Below are positions 24,496 through 35,259 of a stretch of DNA of 62,000 nt, one piece after another. The notes beneath the pieces were generated by a model. That model made no database searches. It was not told where the DNA came from and worked only from the letters and a program-made list of their open reading frames with translations. The number at the start of each line of letters is the position of its first letter. Within the stretch, counting starts at the first letter, position 1. Source of the stretch: Symbiodinium natans (taxonomy: Eukaryota > Sar > Dinophyceae > Suessiales > Symbiodiniaceae); NCBI GenBank assembly GCA_905221605.1, contig CAJNDS010000078.1:1-62000 (forward strand), written 5' to 3'. The position numbers were made by a program, and so were the translations under genes.

Positions 24496-25787
24496 CTAAG
24501 CCATAAATTTTGCCTTAAACCTAAACCCCACAAATTGTATGTGTGAATTGAACCGTTTAAATAGCAAACAAAAAGGAAGTGCCAAATAGACCCTAAAGGT
24601 CCATGCCACATGGTACGCAGTTGACAGATGCAGGTGAAGGAAAAGTGCAGATCGATTTGGAGCGAGTGACACCGCCTGCATTTGCAGAAGTAGTGTGGAA
24701 TGCGTTGAGCCCGGGTCTTCGCCTGAGCGGGCTGCAACGGCATGGGCGATGTGCTTGAGGACGATCGCCGCTCCGGCATCCCACGTGCCAGTGACTTCAG
24801 CCACCATCGGCACGAAGACAATGCCTTGAGCCTCACACTGCTTGGCTGTGTCAAGGTGCACCTCCTTATGCCTGGCATAGGCGGCGGCAGCCGCCGCGGT
24901 GTGTTGGCTCGACATTGCCAAGATCTCCTGCCGCTGGGGTGCCGTGATGGCGAAGTCTAATGCAGCGGGAGACCCGGCAAGCGCGGGCACGTACACATCA
25001 GCCGGGCGGCGCCGGGCTACATGAGTGTCCTCAGGCGTGGGCGGCAACAGGAGCCCTTGCCGTTCTTTTTTTTTTTTTTCGGGATGCAGACCCGCCCTGT
25101 CCGCCCAAGTATAAACCAGGTCCCGAACGGCGTTGTGCCTTTGTGTTCGCTCTCCACCAGCCACGCAGACACCAGCGTGATGGTTATACCGGTCCAGAAT
25201 GCCATCGCAGCGAGGACACCAGCAGTCCTCAGCCGCATCTGGAACACCAAGCAGCGCAGAGCCCAGGCGGACACGAAGTCGGCCTACGGGCGAGCCAAGG
25301 ACGATCATGCCTCGCTCGTGCGGTGGCCTGTCGCCACGCCAAACTTCTGCGCCGAGCTCAGCAATCCCTGGCGGGGCCCCGCCAGCAAAGGCCCCGATGG
25401 CATGGGTCTTGCCCAGGTTGGATGCAATGCCGCACCCCTCGTCGACCGTGCTCGTGACACCATCCAAGGATGCACGGGCGCGGCTTGGCACAGTGACAAC
25501 ATATAAGTCATCGAGGAATGCCAAGAGGTTGTCTTGGGGATTCAGCGACGCTGCTGCTCGGGCCAGGGAATCATGCTGCCCCAACGCGAAAGGCGCTGGA
25601 GCCAGCGGATCCCCCTGCTCGCATCCTTCACCTTGCGGCATCTCGCGGAGCAGGCCCTCGGAATCCCACCAGCAGTATTGCGAGGGCTGGCCGCGCAACA
25701 AACGCATGAACGGCAGCAGTTGTGGCGCCACCTCCCGCGACTTGGCGAGAAACGCGGCGCGCGAGATGCTGTATGCCCCCCCCTAAG
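24496..25787 (-). pseudogene. Non-LTR retrotransposon pol fragment (RT palm + CCHC + endonuclease-like domain)
   Basis: An open frame of more than 400 codons on the minus strand. From the N-terminal side: an RT block with GCEQGDPLAP (near 25610) and the catalytic AFLDDLYVVT (near 25520); VLGSPVG; then a CCHC-like CPRC...NHHAGVC near 25190; RHN; and RRPADV...ALDFAI near 24960-25010, followed by a conserved C-terminal tail. CCHC followed by an RPD-like and a D position is the order of the restriction-like endonuclease in R2-group LINEs; that assignment is my inference. The N-terminus is truncated at 25787. The 250 or more residues normally found between VLGSPVG and the CCHC are missing, so an internal in-frame deletion is likely. 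A run of A interrupts the region after RHN in frame (KKKK). Confidence 0.8.
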
Positions 25788-25935
25788 AATAGGAGGATGG
25801 GGGTTACCCCCCACAGCACCTATTTAGAATAGGTGGGGCGCCTAATTCGGGAAGGGTGAGGGACCCTAACAAAAAATAGGTGGTGCAATATGTTTTCGGA
25901 TGTCTACCACCTATTTCAAGAAACACTAATCAGCC
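25788..25935. repeat. Inverted-repeat segment with CACCTATTT motifs
   Basis: CACCTATTT and its complement AAATAGGTG occur several times (near 25820, 25875 and 25910), allowing local hairpins. It lies immediately beyond the truncated 5' end of the LINE fragment. Confidence 0.55.
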
Positions 25936-26398
25936 GGGCTCGATCTTACACAACATTTGCATGTATGTATAGATGTGCACATGTACATACATAAACATTT
26001 TCCCTCCCGCCCTGCCGAAGCTGCGAGGCCGTATTAGCCAACCCGCTTCCAAAGATTCAGTCAAAGTGAACATGTACGCGTCCTGCACATAATTCTTCGC
26101 CCAGTCTTGTGCTGGACAGACACGACAGCACCAAAGCACGACTAGCTTCCACGCCAGTCACAGCATCCCCAGCACGCGTCAAACTGCTCAGTAGTAGAAG
26201 CACCATCTCCATCCAGCTGGGCCGCGCCAGTCTCCGCACCCCCAGCCTGCGACAACGTGCTCCGCAGTCAGCTCCCGGTGCGGCCACGCCAGTCTCAGCA
26301 CCCCCAGCATGCGTCGGCTTGCCCAGTAGTAGCGCTAAACATGTACGTACATAATATGCGCATCCTCTTTATCTCTCTCTCTTTCTCTTTCTTTCTCT

Positions 26399-26453
<55 letters not shown>

Positions 26454-26982
26454 GCACGCTTAGCCAGAGGGGAGGCTGCCCCTAGGGGCGCGCGACGTCC
26501 ACGGGTCAGTTGGTTCGGAACGCGAGGTGTGCGGTTTCCCCCGAGTACGCAGCAATGATCCCCCAGATGCAACCCTTATCCAAAGTTGAAGCCCCCCCTT
26601 TCGCTCTCTTTCTCTCTCGCTCTCTCTCTTTCTTTTTCTCTCTGCCTCAAGCAATCCTCCATCGCAAGGAAAGAAGGACGAGAAGAAAAGGAGACAAGTG
26701 CGGAAAGTAAGCAATCAGCAGCACCCAAAGGAAAGCCCACAAAAAAACTAAAGCAAACACTACGGTCCCTTATGCTGTGCCCGCATGTCCGCCTGGGATG
26801 CGCTTTACATGCACCTCAAATGGAATGGTCGCCTACTCGCGTGGGGTCAAACAGGTTGGCGAGGTGAATGGTCATGCAACTTATGTGGCCGCAGCATGGC
26901 CCGCTTATGTCCATCTCGGACGCTGACTCCACAAGCGTTTGCCTTGTGGAGGGGCCTCGTACGCTGGTGGTTGAACTAGAAT
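25936..26982. other. Spacer with CT microsatellites, no gene supported
   Basis: Contains (CT)n at about 26393-26452 and a second CT-rich tract near 26600-26645. Two imperfect copies of a phrase with CCAGTCTC(C/A)GCACCCCCAGC lie near 26228 and 26290. No supported ORF. Confidence 0.6.
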
Positions 26983-28025
26983 ATGAAATTGGGTTTGTTT
27001 CCCGGCCTGCACTCAATTCTTTGGCACGGTCGCAGGTTTGACAACACAACAGATTTCACAACAAAACATGCCCCAAATGCCGGTTCGGGGCGCAGCTTCT
27101 TTTTTTTTTTCCTTTGCGCGAACCCTGCGGATCCCATGGCGCCTGCCGACGCCCTAGCGCAGCGGCAGCCTGCTGGGGCCCTCCGGATCGGCCAGCTCCA
27201 GCACTCGGTCGAGCTCCGGCTCATGGCCCACGGCCGTGTGGGGCAGTAGCCACGTAGAGCCCAGAGCCGTGCCGCCGACGACGCGCTGGACGGCGACAGA
27301 GAGCATGCCCCACCACCGCCGCGCCCAGGCCGATGAGGCGCTTGCCCGGATGGCGGGCGGCGCGCGCAGCGCCCTGACGCGCACAAGTTGCCAGACCAAG
27401 TCGCGTGCGTCCTGATTCCACCGGCCACCAACCTCGGCGGCCAGGACGCATAGCCGCTGGCCTCCGCCGCGCCTTAGTTCCGGGTATGTGGCGCGCTTGC
27501 GGGCTTCCGCCGTGCGGAGGGCTATCCCGGGGGCGCAGCTTCTTTTCAGCTATGCCACCCACAGGCAACCTGGAGGAGACAGATTCCTTTGTCTACTGTC
27601 CTATTTTGCTGCACGTGGCGGGCTTGGGGAGCAGCCGCTCCGTGGTTCCAAACTTTTTTCGGCATTCTTTTTTTCGGCATTGTATGAAGGCATGCGCCGA
27701 ATCACTGCAAATTTCCGGTATATATACTCCCGCTGACATGAAGGCAGTTGGGCAGCTCCATAGTCTTGTAGCAGAGTACCCGAGCAGGTCCAGGTTTGGT
27801 CTCAATTTTTTTTTCGTCCCGGTTATCGTTGATAGTAATGCGCATGTCCCCAATTTACGTGTGTTTCAAATGTATGCCGGCCTGCAGCTAGCGTCTGAGT
27901 TGGACCGCGCGGTCACGACCTTCCGTGAGCAAGGTACCAAGTCTGTTCCCATCAGCGTGTCCAGCCAATGTGCCTCCCAACCAAGCCCGTGCAACTGTGA
28001 ATGGTGCGGGCGATGGTGCTGGTGA
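26983..28025 (+). pseudogene. 199-codon ORF interrupted by a LINE insertion (unknown product)
   Basis: An ATG at 26983 opens a frame that runs into a LINE at 27104. If 27104-27546 (LINE plus one target-site copy) is removed, the frame continues without a stop to TGA at 28023-28025, giving exactly 200 codons. The interior includes ADMKAVGQLHSLVAEYPSRS. I recognise no domain. After a frameshift near 27925-28020 a second open stretch continues to about 29119 once another LINE (28293-28902) is removed, so the pre-insertion gene may have been longer. It could also be an older retroelement. Coding status rests on frame continuity only. Confidence 0.4.
27104..27530 (-). mobile_element. 5'-truncated non-LTR retrotransposon with poly-A tail and 17-bp target duplication
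   Basis: On the minus strand a C-terminal pol fragment runs from about 27529 to a stop at 27154 (landmarks TYPELRRGG, AEVGGRWN, RRWWGMLSVAVQR, ELDRVLELADPEGPSRLPLR, with small frame breaks). A short 3' UTR and an A tail (T-run at 27101-27110 on the plus strand) follow. GGGGCGCAGCTTCTTTT occurs at 27087-27103 and again at 27530-27546, a perfect 17-bp target-site duplication. This is the signature of target-primed reverse transcription. Confidence 0.85.
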
Positions 28026-28029
28026 ACCA

Positions 28030-29119
28030 TCGTTGCTGCAAACAAGCTTGCGCCAGCACCATGGGGAGCACATGACCCTGGGCAGTTCTTTCCTCAGCGT
28101 TTCCACAAACATGCTTGTGTACAACGCAAGAGTGCCCAATGCGGCACACGTCGCCGTTGTCGGATTTGCAACAGTCAAATCCCACGTCAAACCTTGTACT
28201 TTCACGGCTCGCAGAACTGTAGGTTCACTGTTTGCTTTGATTGCTTCCGTTCCAACACTGCCCTCGCCGATCCCATATCAGAAGAAGCACTTTTTTTTTT
28301 TCCCGCACACTTTTTGCGCCTGCGGGTGCGAGTCTCCGTCGGGGGGCTGGGCAGGGCGGCCTACTGTGGGCGGGCGGGCAGGCGGCTGGCCTGGGTGGGG
28401 AGGTCCCAGCGGCCGTCAGCCAAGAGCTCATGCAGCGGCGGCGCTGCCTGCTCCCCGTGCAGCTCGGCAGCGGGCGGGAGCTCGAGCAAGGAACTCGCGT
28501 AGGCGCGCTGGGACGCGACAGCGAGCAGTGCAGCCCACCGTGCGACCCAGGCGGCCTGCGCAGCCGGTCGGAGGTGTGCCGGCACGGCGGCGGCCCGCTG
28601 ACGGGCGAGCAGGCGCAGCAGCGTCGCAGCCTCTGCGCCAAAGCGGCCGCCGACCTCGACGCCATGTCCAGGTCCCGGTCACGGACGGGCGGCGCATCGA
28701 GGTCGTCGCCAACGGCCTCCCACTGTGGCATGGGGCCCAACTCGCCCTCGACGCCACCATAGTCTCGCCGGTCACCCGCTCCGGCGACCCACACCCGCGC
28801 GCCGACACGCAGCCCGGCTGGGCCGTTGACAATGCCGCCAGACGCAAGCGACGCGACACCTACCCTGAGCTCACGCGGGCGCGTCGCTGCCGCCTCGCAC
28901 TTGAAGGTCGGTGTGCAAGCGAACCACCATGGGGGAGAAGGCGTGCAAATTGCATCGCTGCTCCTGCGACTGGAGCTGCGTACGGCCAAATACAATTTAC
29001 ACGATTTCTTCACATGTCTCGCGAATCGTTTGTTTAGCGCATTAACTCTCATTGCCACGGGAGCATTCGCACGTATTGGCGTACCTCAAGTGCGCATTGA
29101 AGGGATTACTGCGTGGGGA
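28030..29119 (+). pseudogene. Open host segment flanking the 5'-inverted LINE (unknown product)
   Basis: One plus-strand frame is open from about 27925 to the LINE at 28293. After removal of 28293-28902 it stays open to about 29119, where the next LINE begins (residues across the join read QKKH then LKVGVQANHHGG). No domain is recognised. The antisense strand is also partly open, so this is suggestive only. It may continue the ORF starting at 26983 after a frameshift. Confidence 0.3.
28293..28896 (-). mobile_element. Non-LTR retrotransposon fragment with 5' inversion (twin priming)
   Basis: The T-run at 28291-28301 marks the A tail of a minus-strand 3' end. The minus strand reads GVEVGGRFGAEA...AAWVARWAALLAVASQR from 28663 down to about 28361. 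Immediately to the right, from about 28664 to 28896, the plus strand carries the segment that normally precedes it in the same family: GRRIEVVANGLPLWHGAQ...DTYPELTRARRCRL. The two pieces are adjacent in the parent element but in opposite orientation here. GCACTT at 28287-28292 and 28897-28902 is a possible short target duplication. Confidence 0.75.
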
Positions 29120-29120
29120 G

Positions 29121-29475
29121 TTTTTTTTTTCCTCGCACCTTTTTCTGCTGGTCAAAGCGGTCCCAGTGCAGCGCAACGGCAAGGCTCGCAAGCCTTCACC
29201 GGAGGCGGCTGGCAATGGGGGGAGGGATGGCGGAGTCGACGAGGACCTCGCTGAGGGCCGGGGGTTCCCCATCAACGTTGGCAGCGCCACCGAGCGGGAG
29301 CGACAGAAGACTGGCGGCGAAAGTCCGCGCAGCTGCGAAGGAGATGGGGGACGACCAACGCAGCGTGAAGGCAGAGGTGGCTGCGGCCCGGCAGGTGGCA
29401 GGGACGGCCCGCGCCCGGCAGCGAGCAAGCAAGCAAACGAAGTTAGCGGCCTCATTGCTCCAGCGCCCCCCAACT
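29121..29475 (-). mobile_element. 5'-truncated non-LTR retrotransposon 3' end
   Basis: T-run at 29121-29130 (A tail) followed on the minus strand by a pol C-terminus ending at 29196. From the 5' side the landmarks are VGGRWSNEAANFVCLLARCRARAVPA, then FAAARTFAASLLSLPLGGAANVDGEPPALSEVL. It belongs to the same family as the copies at 28293 and 30440. I could not find a clear target duplication. The 5' truncation falls near 29475, within the sequence that would encode the VEVGGRW block. Confidence 0.75.
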
Positions 29476-30439
29476 TTGGTTGCGCGTCAACTCCTCTCAC
29501 AGTGTTTTCTCTCGACGTCCGCGTTTGCTTTGTGGAGGTCCTTTTCATGTATCCAACCGCACGCTAATCTTCCACGGAGATGCTGTGTTTGCTGCCAACA
29601 CGCTGCTCCCATTGTTTCAGTCATGGACGTTTGAATCAGCTTCGGATCTCGATCTCCGTGTTGATGTGCCTCCACCTTTAGGTGATGCCTGCCGTGCAGA
29701 CCCTGACTCAGCAAGCTCGAGGGCTGAAAGCCCCGATGAGCCGCGCTGCTCCTCAATGACATCCTTGCATACTCGTCCGAGGGTCCTGCCCTTGCCAGCC
29801 GCTTGGCCTGAGTCGTTTGCCCGCCCCCCACTCTCGCCACCCGATCATGTAGGCATCTGCGATGCCACCTGCACTGAGACCGAACACGCATTATCAACAC
29901 AATGGGGAAAAAGATCGGGGGCTGCCGCGTTGCCACAACTTCTGCACCACTGGGTCGGCGACATCCTGCGCCAGCCAGGCCTACGACGCGACAGTGGTTC
30001 CCATGAGGCCCTGACAGCAGGGCAGCTGGGCGATGGCGGTGCCTTGCAAAGGTTTGATGTGTGGGCACTGCTGTGGTGTAGGTGGACAGTGTCGGGCACG
30101 GGGTGATGGACGGGGAGGCGGTGGAGGCGGGGCAGGCGCGCGGGACATCACATTGATGAGGTAGGGAACCCGCCGCAGCTCCAGTGTTCACGGGGAGTTC
30201 GTTCATCAATCAACTGCAGGACGTTGGTGAGTATTGTATTCAAATGAAGCACTTGGCATTGCAACTCGTGAATTGCTTGTGAATGAGAAGATGTCACGTT
30301 GCCTGGATCAATGCCGTTCTGTACTAACGCATCCGGCACCCCATTGGTTGACACAACCGGTGGCGGTTGTGTCCCGGGCAAGGCACGAACACGCAACGGT
30401 TGCTGCCGTGAGTCTTCACATACATTGCATCCCCATCGA
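29476..30439. other. Spacer between LINE copies, open on both strands
   Basis: Frames longer than 200 codons are open on both strands (about 29480-30106 plus, 29487-30209 minus), with no recognised motif. It may be the continuation of interrupted host sequence or a decayed 5' LINE region. I do not assign a product. Confidence 0.3.
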
Positions 30440-31785
30440 GGTTGGAGGTCCCGGCCAGGGGCAAAGCAAGAAGGCTGGCTGCGAAGGACCTGGCAGCTGC
30501 AAAGGAGAGGATTGCTGACCATCGGCGTGCGAAGGCAGACGTGCTGGCAGTGCGGGATGGTGGGGGCGCGGCACGGGCACGGCAGCGGGCGAGCAAGCGG
30601 ATGAAAGATGCTGCCTCAGCCGACCAGCTCAGGGTACGTCTGCTCTTTGCTTCGGCGGGCGGCACGCAGTGCAGCGCCTGCTTTGTTGCCCCTAAGGCGC
30701 CGAAGCTCAGCTGAGGATGTGAGGGGGGGGGACGAGCGTGGTATCGCCCCGTTCCAAATCGGGAGGCCACTGGCGATTACTTTGATACGACGCTCGTCAC
30801 GCCGAAGCTGGCACAACGTTGAAATCACGGACCAGCACGTGCTGCCACACTGTTGCCCCGGCCTCTCGACAGACGCGGGCTGCTGCGCGCTCGAGCCCAC
30901 GCCGCGAAGGATGCCAGACCGAGGGCATGCTGCGATGTGATCCCCGAGGACATCTAGATGCCGGCGGCATCTGCAGGCAGCTGCAGCTAGCGGAAGCGGC
31001 AGGCGTAGCCGGCGCAGAAGCAAAACACGGAAGAGCGATGATTCAAGTTGCAGCTGCAGCTCAGGCGAGGTGGGCCGGGCAAAGAAAACGCGAGCAGCGT
31101 ATGGGCCCAACTGCGAATCCAGCAGCGCGACCGACGCCTCATCGAGCTCGCCGAAAGAGGCCCAGCGACAAAAGTATCAACCGCCCTAGAAGTTCACGCT
31201 GCCATCCTTTGGAAAATCTTGGAAACCTCGAGGCCGACCTCCTCGGCGGGTCGGGGCGGCGGGTCAGACCTAGCAAGCGTTGACCACTCGCGGCACATCA
31301 TAACCAGAGCCCGACAGTGAGGTAGCACAGTCCCGAAGTGACGCCAGAGCGGGAGGCGCAGACCATCACAGGCCCTTGCGCTTGGAGTGAATCGAAAAGC
31401 CCCTCAGCAAACGCGGGCTCGCGACGGGCGAGGACCTTGAGCGCATCAGCCCAGGATGCCCAAAGGCCGCGGGCGCCAGCCGAACAGCACTGCGCAAGCC
31501 AGGCCCCCCGTGTTGCAGAGCCAACTGCGCTCGGGCAAGAGCAAGCAACGGCAACGCAGCGGCCTCCCCAGGTGTCAGGAGAGCGGCAAGGCACTGCATG
31601 ACAGCGCGGTCGTGCCCATGGGCGAAGTCCTGTACGACTGTTGGGGGGAGTGTGCGGAGGACATGTTGGGCCCGAGGGGCAGCGCAACAGGAGCCAAGAG
31701 CTTTTGGAGGCAGTGCTGAACGAACTCGGGCGACCCGATAGGCGCGCCTAACACAACTACACCCCTACAGATCCCTACAGTGGCC
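30440..31785 (-). pseudogene. Degenerate non-LTR retrotransposon pol, minus-strand copy
   Basis: Reading 5' to 3' on the minus strand: VVVLGAPIGSPEFVQ (about 31770-31725), ALQHGGPGLRSAVRLAP (about 31510-31460), FRVLLLRRLRLPL, a CCHC-like CRC...LDVLGDHIAACPR (about 31010-30920), RRIKVIASGLPIWNG (about 30800-30760), AARRSKEQTYPEL (about 30660-30620), and AEAASFIRLLARCRARA...LPLAGTSNLDGD ending near 30440. Several frameshifts are needed, so it is not functional. The 3' terminus and A tail are missing. Confidence 0.8.
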
Positions 31786-31789
31786 CTAC

Positions 31790-32900
31790 AGGATGGCGGC
31801 AGGAGTTTCTCGAGCAGGCACCGGCGTATCTTGACGACGTTTACATCCTCGCCGACTTGAACACCACTTGTGGCACTCCGCCTCAAGGCTGCTAAGACAA
31901 AGGTTTGAAACTCCGCTCGCATTCTCCCACCACGTATGCTTGCCCTTGCCCCTGACTCCCCGATTTGGGTTGGTGGCCAAGACATACCCTTAGCAGCGCG
32001 TGGTCGACAACCGCCCCGCGCTCCGCGCTCCATGACTCCCGAGTAGAATGGCTGTTGCTCTCCTGCTGCACAGTGCCGCGTGTGCAATATGCCCTCCGCA
32101 CCCTCCCGCTTGAAAAGCACACGCGGCTACGCGGCAGGCTACGATGGTCCCTGCCGCTGCTGCTTTGCTGCCCCTTTGTTTGCCGAATTTTGCCGATGAG
32201 GCGTCACAATTGCCTGAACCTGCTCAAGAGCGCGCAACTAGCATTGCATTGCGGCACGGCGGCCTCGGCTTGCGCAGTGCGACGCATGCGACGCGCCATG
32301 CGGCAGCTGCTGGGCTTCGTGGACTGACGCTTTGCTTGCTATCGCCGGGCGCGACCCCCGACATTGCACATGACCTCCGAACGGCCAATCCTGTTGGCCC
32401 TGCAGTCAGCGCGACTTGCTTTCGGCCATCGGATTCGAGCCTCCTGCCTGGACGAAGTTGCTGCAAAATCAATTGCCAGCCCTCCTCGAGCGCCGTCCCA
32501 AGCAGTTGACGACTTCTGCCATCGGGCTTTCCTTCGGGGAACGGCCGCCCTGCTGGGCTGGTCCAGCTATCTGCGCGCGTTCTCACCACGCTTCCCACCC
32601 TGCTAGAAAAAAATACAACTTGGAGTCGCCTTTCTTCCGGGCCATACGGCTTCGCAGACTTCGCTTGCCGTTGGTGTTTCCGTGCGCGGGGCGGGCCTCT
32701 CGAGCATGCTGCCGCCAGGTTGTGCCGCGAAGCTGCTGCGGCCGTCGTGTTCAATGTGCTTGTCCGCGACCTCAACGTTGATCCAGTGCTCAAGACGACA
32801 GGCATTTGCCAACGGCCTGCCGCTACGGTTTGGGAAGGAGCGCAGCTCGCAGTCACCACGCTCGTTTCTCCCCTGACAGCTGGCCCATGGACAGGGGTGC
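31790..32900 (+). pseudogene. Degenerate non-LTR retrotransposon pol, plus-strand copy
   Basis: Plus-strand order: AYLDDVYILADL, the RT catalytic motif, at about 31815-31855; WLLLSCCTVPRVQYALRTLP (about 32050-32108); ALRHGGLGLRSATHATRH (about 32247-32305); FFRAIRLRRLRLPL (about 32633-32672); then CREAAAAVVFNVLVRDLNVDPV and WEGAQLAVTTLVSPLTAG (about 32720-32885). The blocks lie in different frames, so the copy is broken. A long antisense ORF across 32224-33930 is a shadow of this GC-rich element. What follows (32900-34250) has open frames but no block I can assign. Confidence 0.75.
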
Positions 32901-34244
32901 GGGTGGGGGAGGCAACACAGGCCGAAACGGTGTCACCCTCAGCGCACTGGGAACGACTGGCTAGGGGCTGCGCAACGCTTCTACCAGCGATTGTTCGCGT
33001 GCGGGTGTTGCCGCCGTGCGCGATCGGTATTTTCGCTGAGGGACCCAGCCCCAGCATGAAGCAACGGGACCTACAGCCAGGACTGTGGCTCGGCGAATAC
33101 GTGGTTTCATCAACGAACATGGGCGCTGCATCGCCCGCGGCACGCCCGTGCGCCGAGCTGCGCAGAGTGACCGGCGCCGAGGCAATAGCTGTGTGGGCGC
33201 TCGAGGCTGATGACGCGGGCGGCCGAATCAGCGACCGCGATGAAGCCACCTTGGTGGCACTTGCATTACTCCCAGATGGTCCCCTGCCTTTGCCACGCGC
33301 TCTGCCGAAGCTTGCGGGGGCGTGCCCGTTGCTGCGGCAGCCCACGCCTTGGCGGCCAACCTGGATCCACCTTCTCACGAGGGGCCGAAAAGGTTGTGAA
33401 GAACGTGCTACAGAACAAACAACAAGATCGCACACTGTGAGCACCTGGCAGACGCCAGTGTCAGCCAGAGCGGCAGCGCCAGGCAAGGCTGCATGTGGTC
33501 CGAAGGCAGAATTAGCCGTCCATGAATCGCTAGTGCGTGCTGAGAGGCGCGACACACCACATGCACAGCCACGTGCAACCCGAAACTTCAACCACTTTGC
33601 AGGCGACCGCGAGAGCACCACGATGAAAGGCGTTCTGAACTCCCGGGCTAGGAGACAGCGTGGCCAGGCCAAGTGAGCTCGGCATGTCCGCCGCCCTGGC
33701 GAGCCTATCCCAAAAACGCACATCGAGGCTCGGCAATGCGGCGTCGTCTGCATGGTTACAGCCCGTCTACAGCTGGACCTTTCGGCCTTGCGAATCACTG
33801 TGAGCGTGTCCAAGCTCACCACACCTCCGGCCGACAACCAGGACCACACTCGAGGACGAGAGCCGGCAGCGTCCGTGGCAGTTTTGGGTTTTGGGTTAGG
33901 GCCAGGGTTAATAAAACTGTATGTGTGCATCTACCTGTGGGGTTCTCCCCGCTGTGGAGCGCAGCACAGCGGTCGACCCCACCCTCGTCTCGGCGCTCAC
34001 CTCACGGGCCGAGCCGAAACGGGCCGAACCCCGGTGCGAAGCACTGAGGATGTTTCTCGAACTCTACGCGACGCAGCCGTTCAAGCCCCGAACTCCACAA
34101 GCACTGTTCGCACGGTCAAAGGCTGTGGCAGCTGCTTCCTCCAGTTTCATACGAATCCCAATTGGCGTTCGCTATTGGTGGCTAGACACTTCGTAGCTTC
34201 TGCGTCTTAAGATAGGAAAAGCCAACAGTTCCAAAACAACATCG

Positions 34245-34620
34245 CTATGACGGCCTGGCTGTCTGCGCTGTTTTTCTGATTCTGAGAAACGAATTACGTT
34301 CTGTCCGTGCTCGGGCTGCCACAGGGTCCGCAAGTGCTAGCACCAGGTCAAACTCCGACTCAAGCGCCCAGTGGCCGTCCGGGTCCGTAGCCCATGCAGA
34401 GGAGGTGCCCCGAGGGCGGGGCGCGCAGCGCCCTCCAGCTCTCTCACATCCCCCAGCGCAACCCGCCGAACCAAGTCGTGCGAAGTCCTGACCCTGCTTC
34501 GGCGGTGAAGATGCGCGCACCAGGATAGTCCTGGCGGTGTGTGCCCATGTGGGGCTGGCGCGTGCTGTCTCACGCCAAAGCCGCCCCTCGCACCATGCGC
34601 AGGCACGAGGAGCACCCGCA
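34245..34620 (-). pseudogene. Non-LTR retrotransposon C-terminal fragment
   Basis: Minus-strand residues ALESEFDLVLALADP resemble the C-terminal block (ELDRVLELADP) of the copy at 27154. Flanking frames are broken. Confidence 0.45.
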
Positions 34621-34889
34621 GCATGTCATATAGCGGCCCTTCTGTTGGAGAACGCGTTGTCCAGTCCTCTCACTTCGGGAAAAAGCCCTTCTGTTGTCCA
34701 GTCCTCTCACTTCAAGAAATGGCACCCCATTTGTTAGCCAATGCGCCTCTGCTTCCAGCGACAGCCCACTTCGGGCCAAGCACGACCATCGGGCCCCTCG
34801 CCAATGGCGGGTGCGCGTGGCGTGCTTGAGCTCTTGCGCCGCCGCGGTGCCCCATCTGTTTCTGCAGCTCGAGCCTGGGCAAGGTGGCT

Positions 34890-34950
34890 GACGCGTGCGC
34901 ATCAGAGGCGATAAGGATGAGAAGCGCCTCGAGGTCATTGCTAATGGCTG
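34890..34950 (+). pseudogene. Short non-LTR retrotransposon remnant
   Basis: The plus strand encodes DEKRLEVIANG, matching the RRIEVVANGLPLW block of the neighbouring LINE copies, and is then interrupted by a stop. Confidence 0.4.
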
Positions 34951-35259
34951 CTAATGGCCATCGGAAGGATTATCGTTCTGGCGCAGTGAGGTGCAGATTC
35001 ACGAAGCGCAAACAATGATGTGCGTTGCTTGGCCTTGAAGTCATTCCTTCCCTGTGTTATTGCCATGTCCCCACACGGGGCTGTGGGCATGATTTCGTGA
35101 GGCAGCGGGACTTGAAGCGCAGGTGGTGCAGCAGTGGCGGCGCTGAGGTCATGCAGCAGGACAGAAGGTAGTCCCAGCATGTCCCAGTCTCGCGAAAGTC
35201 CGTGGGCTCGAAGGCGCGCCGGGGCGCGGGCATCACGATCGATTCGAAACACGTGACAC

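Noticed and set aside
25060-25082. A-run in the 24.5-25.8 kb LINE taken as a retrotransposon tail
   Set aside because: Conserved LINE protein sequence continues in frame on both sides, so it is an internal expansion and not a 3' end.
32224-33930. Very long minus-strand ORF (568 codons)
   Set aside because: It lies antisense to a recognisable plus-strand LINE pol, has Ser/Arg/Ala-rich shadow composition and contains no motif.
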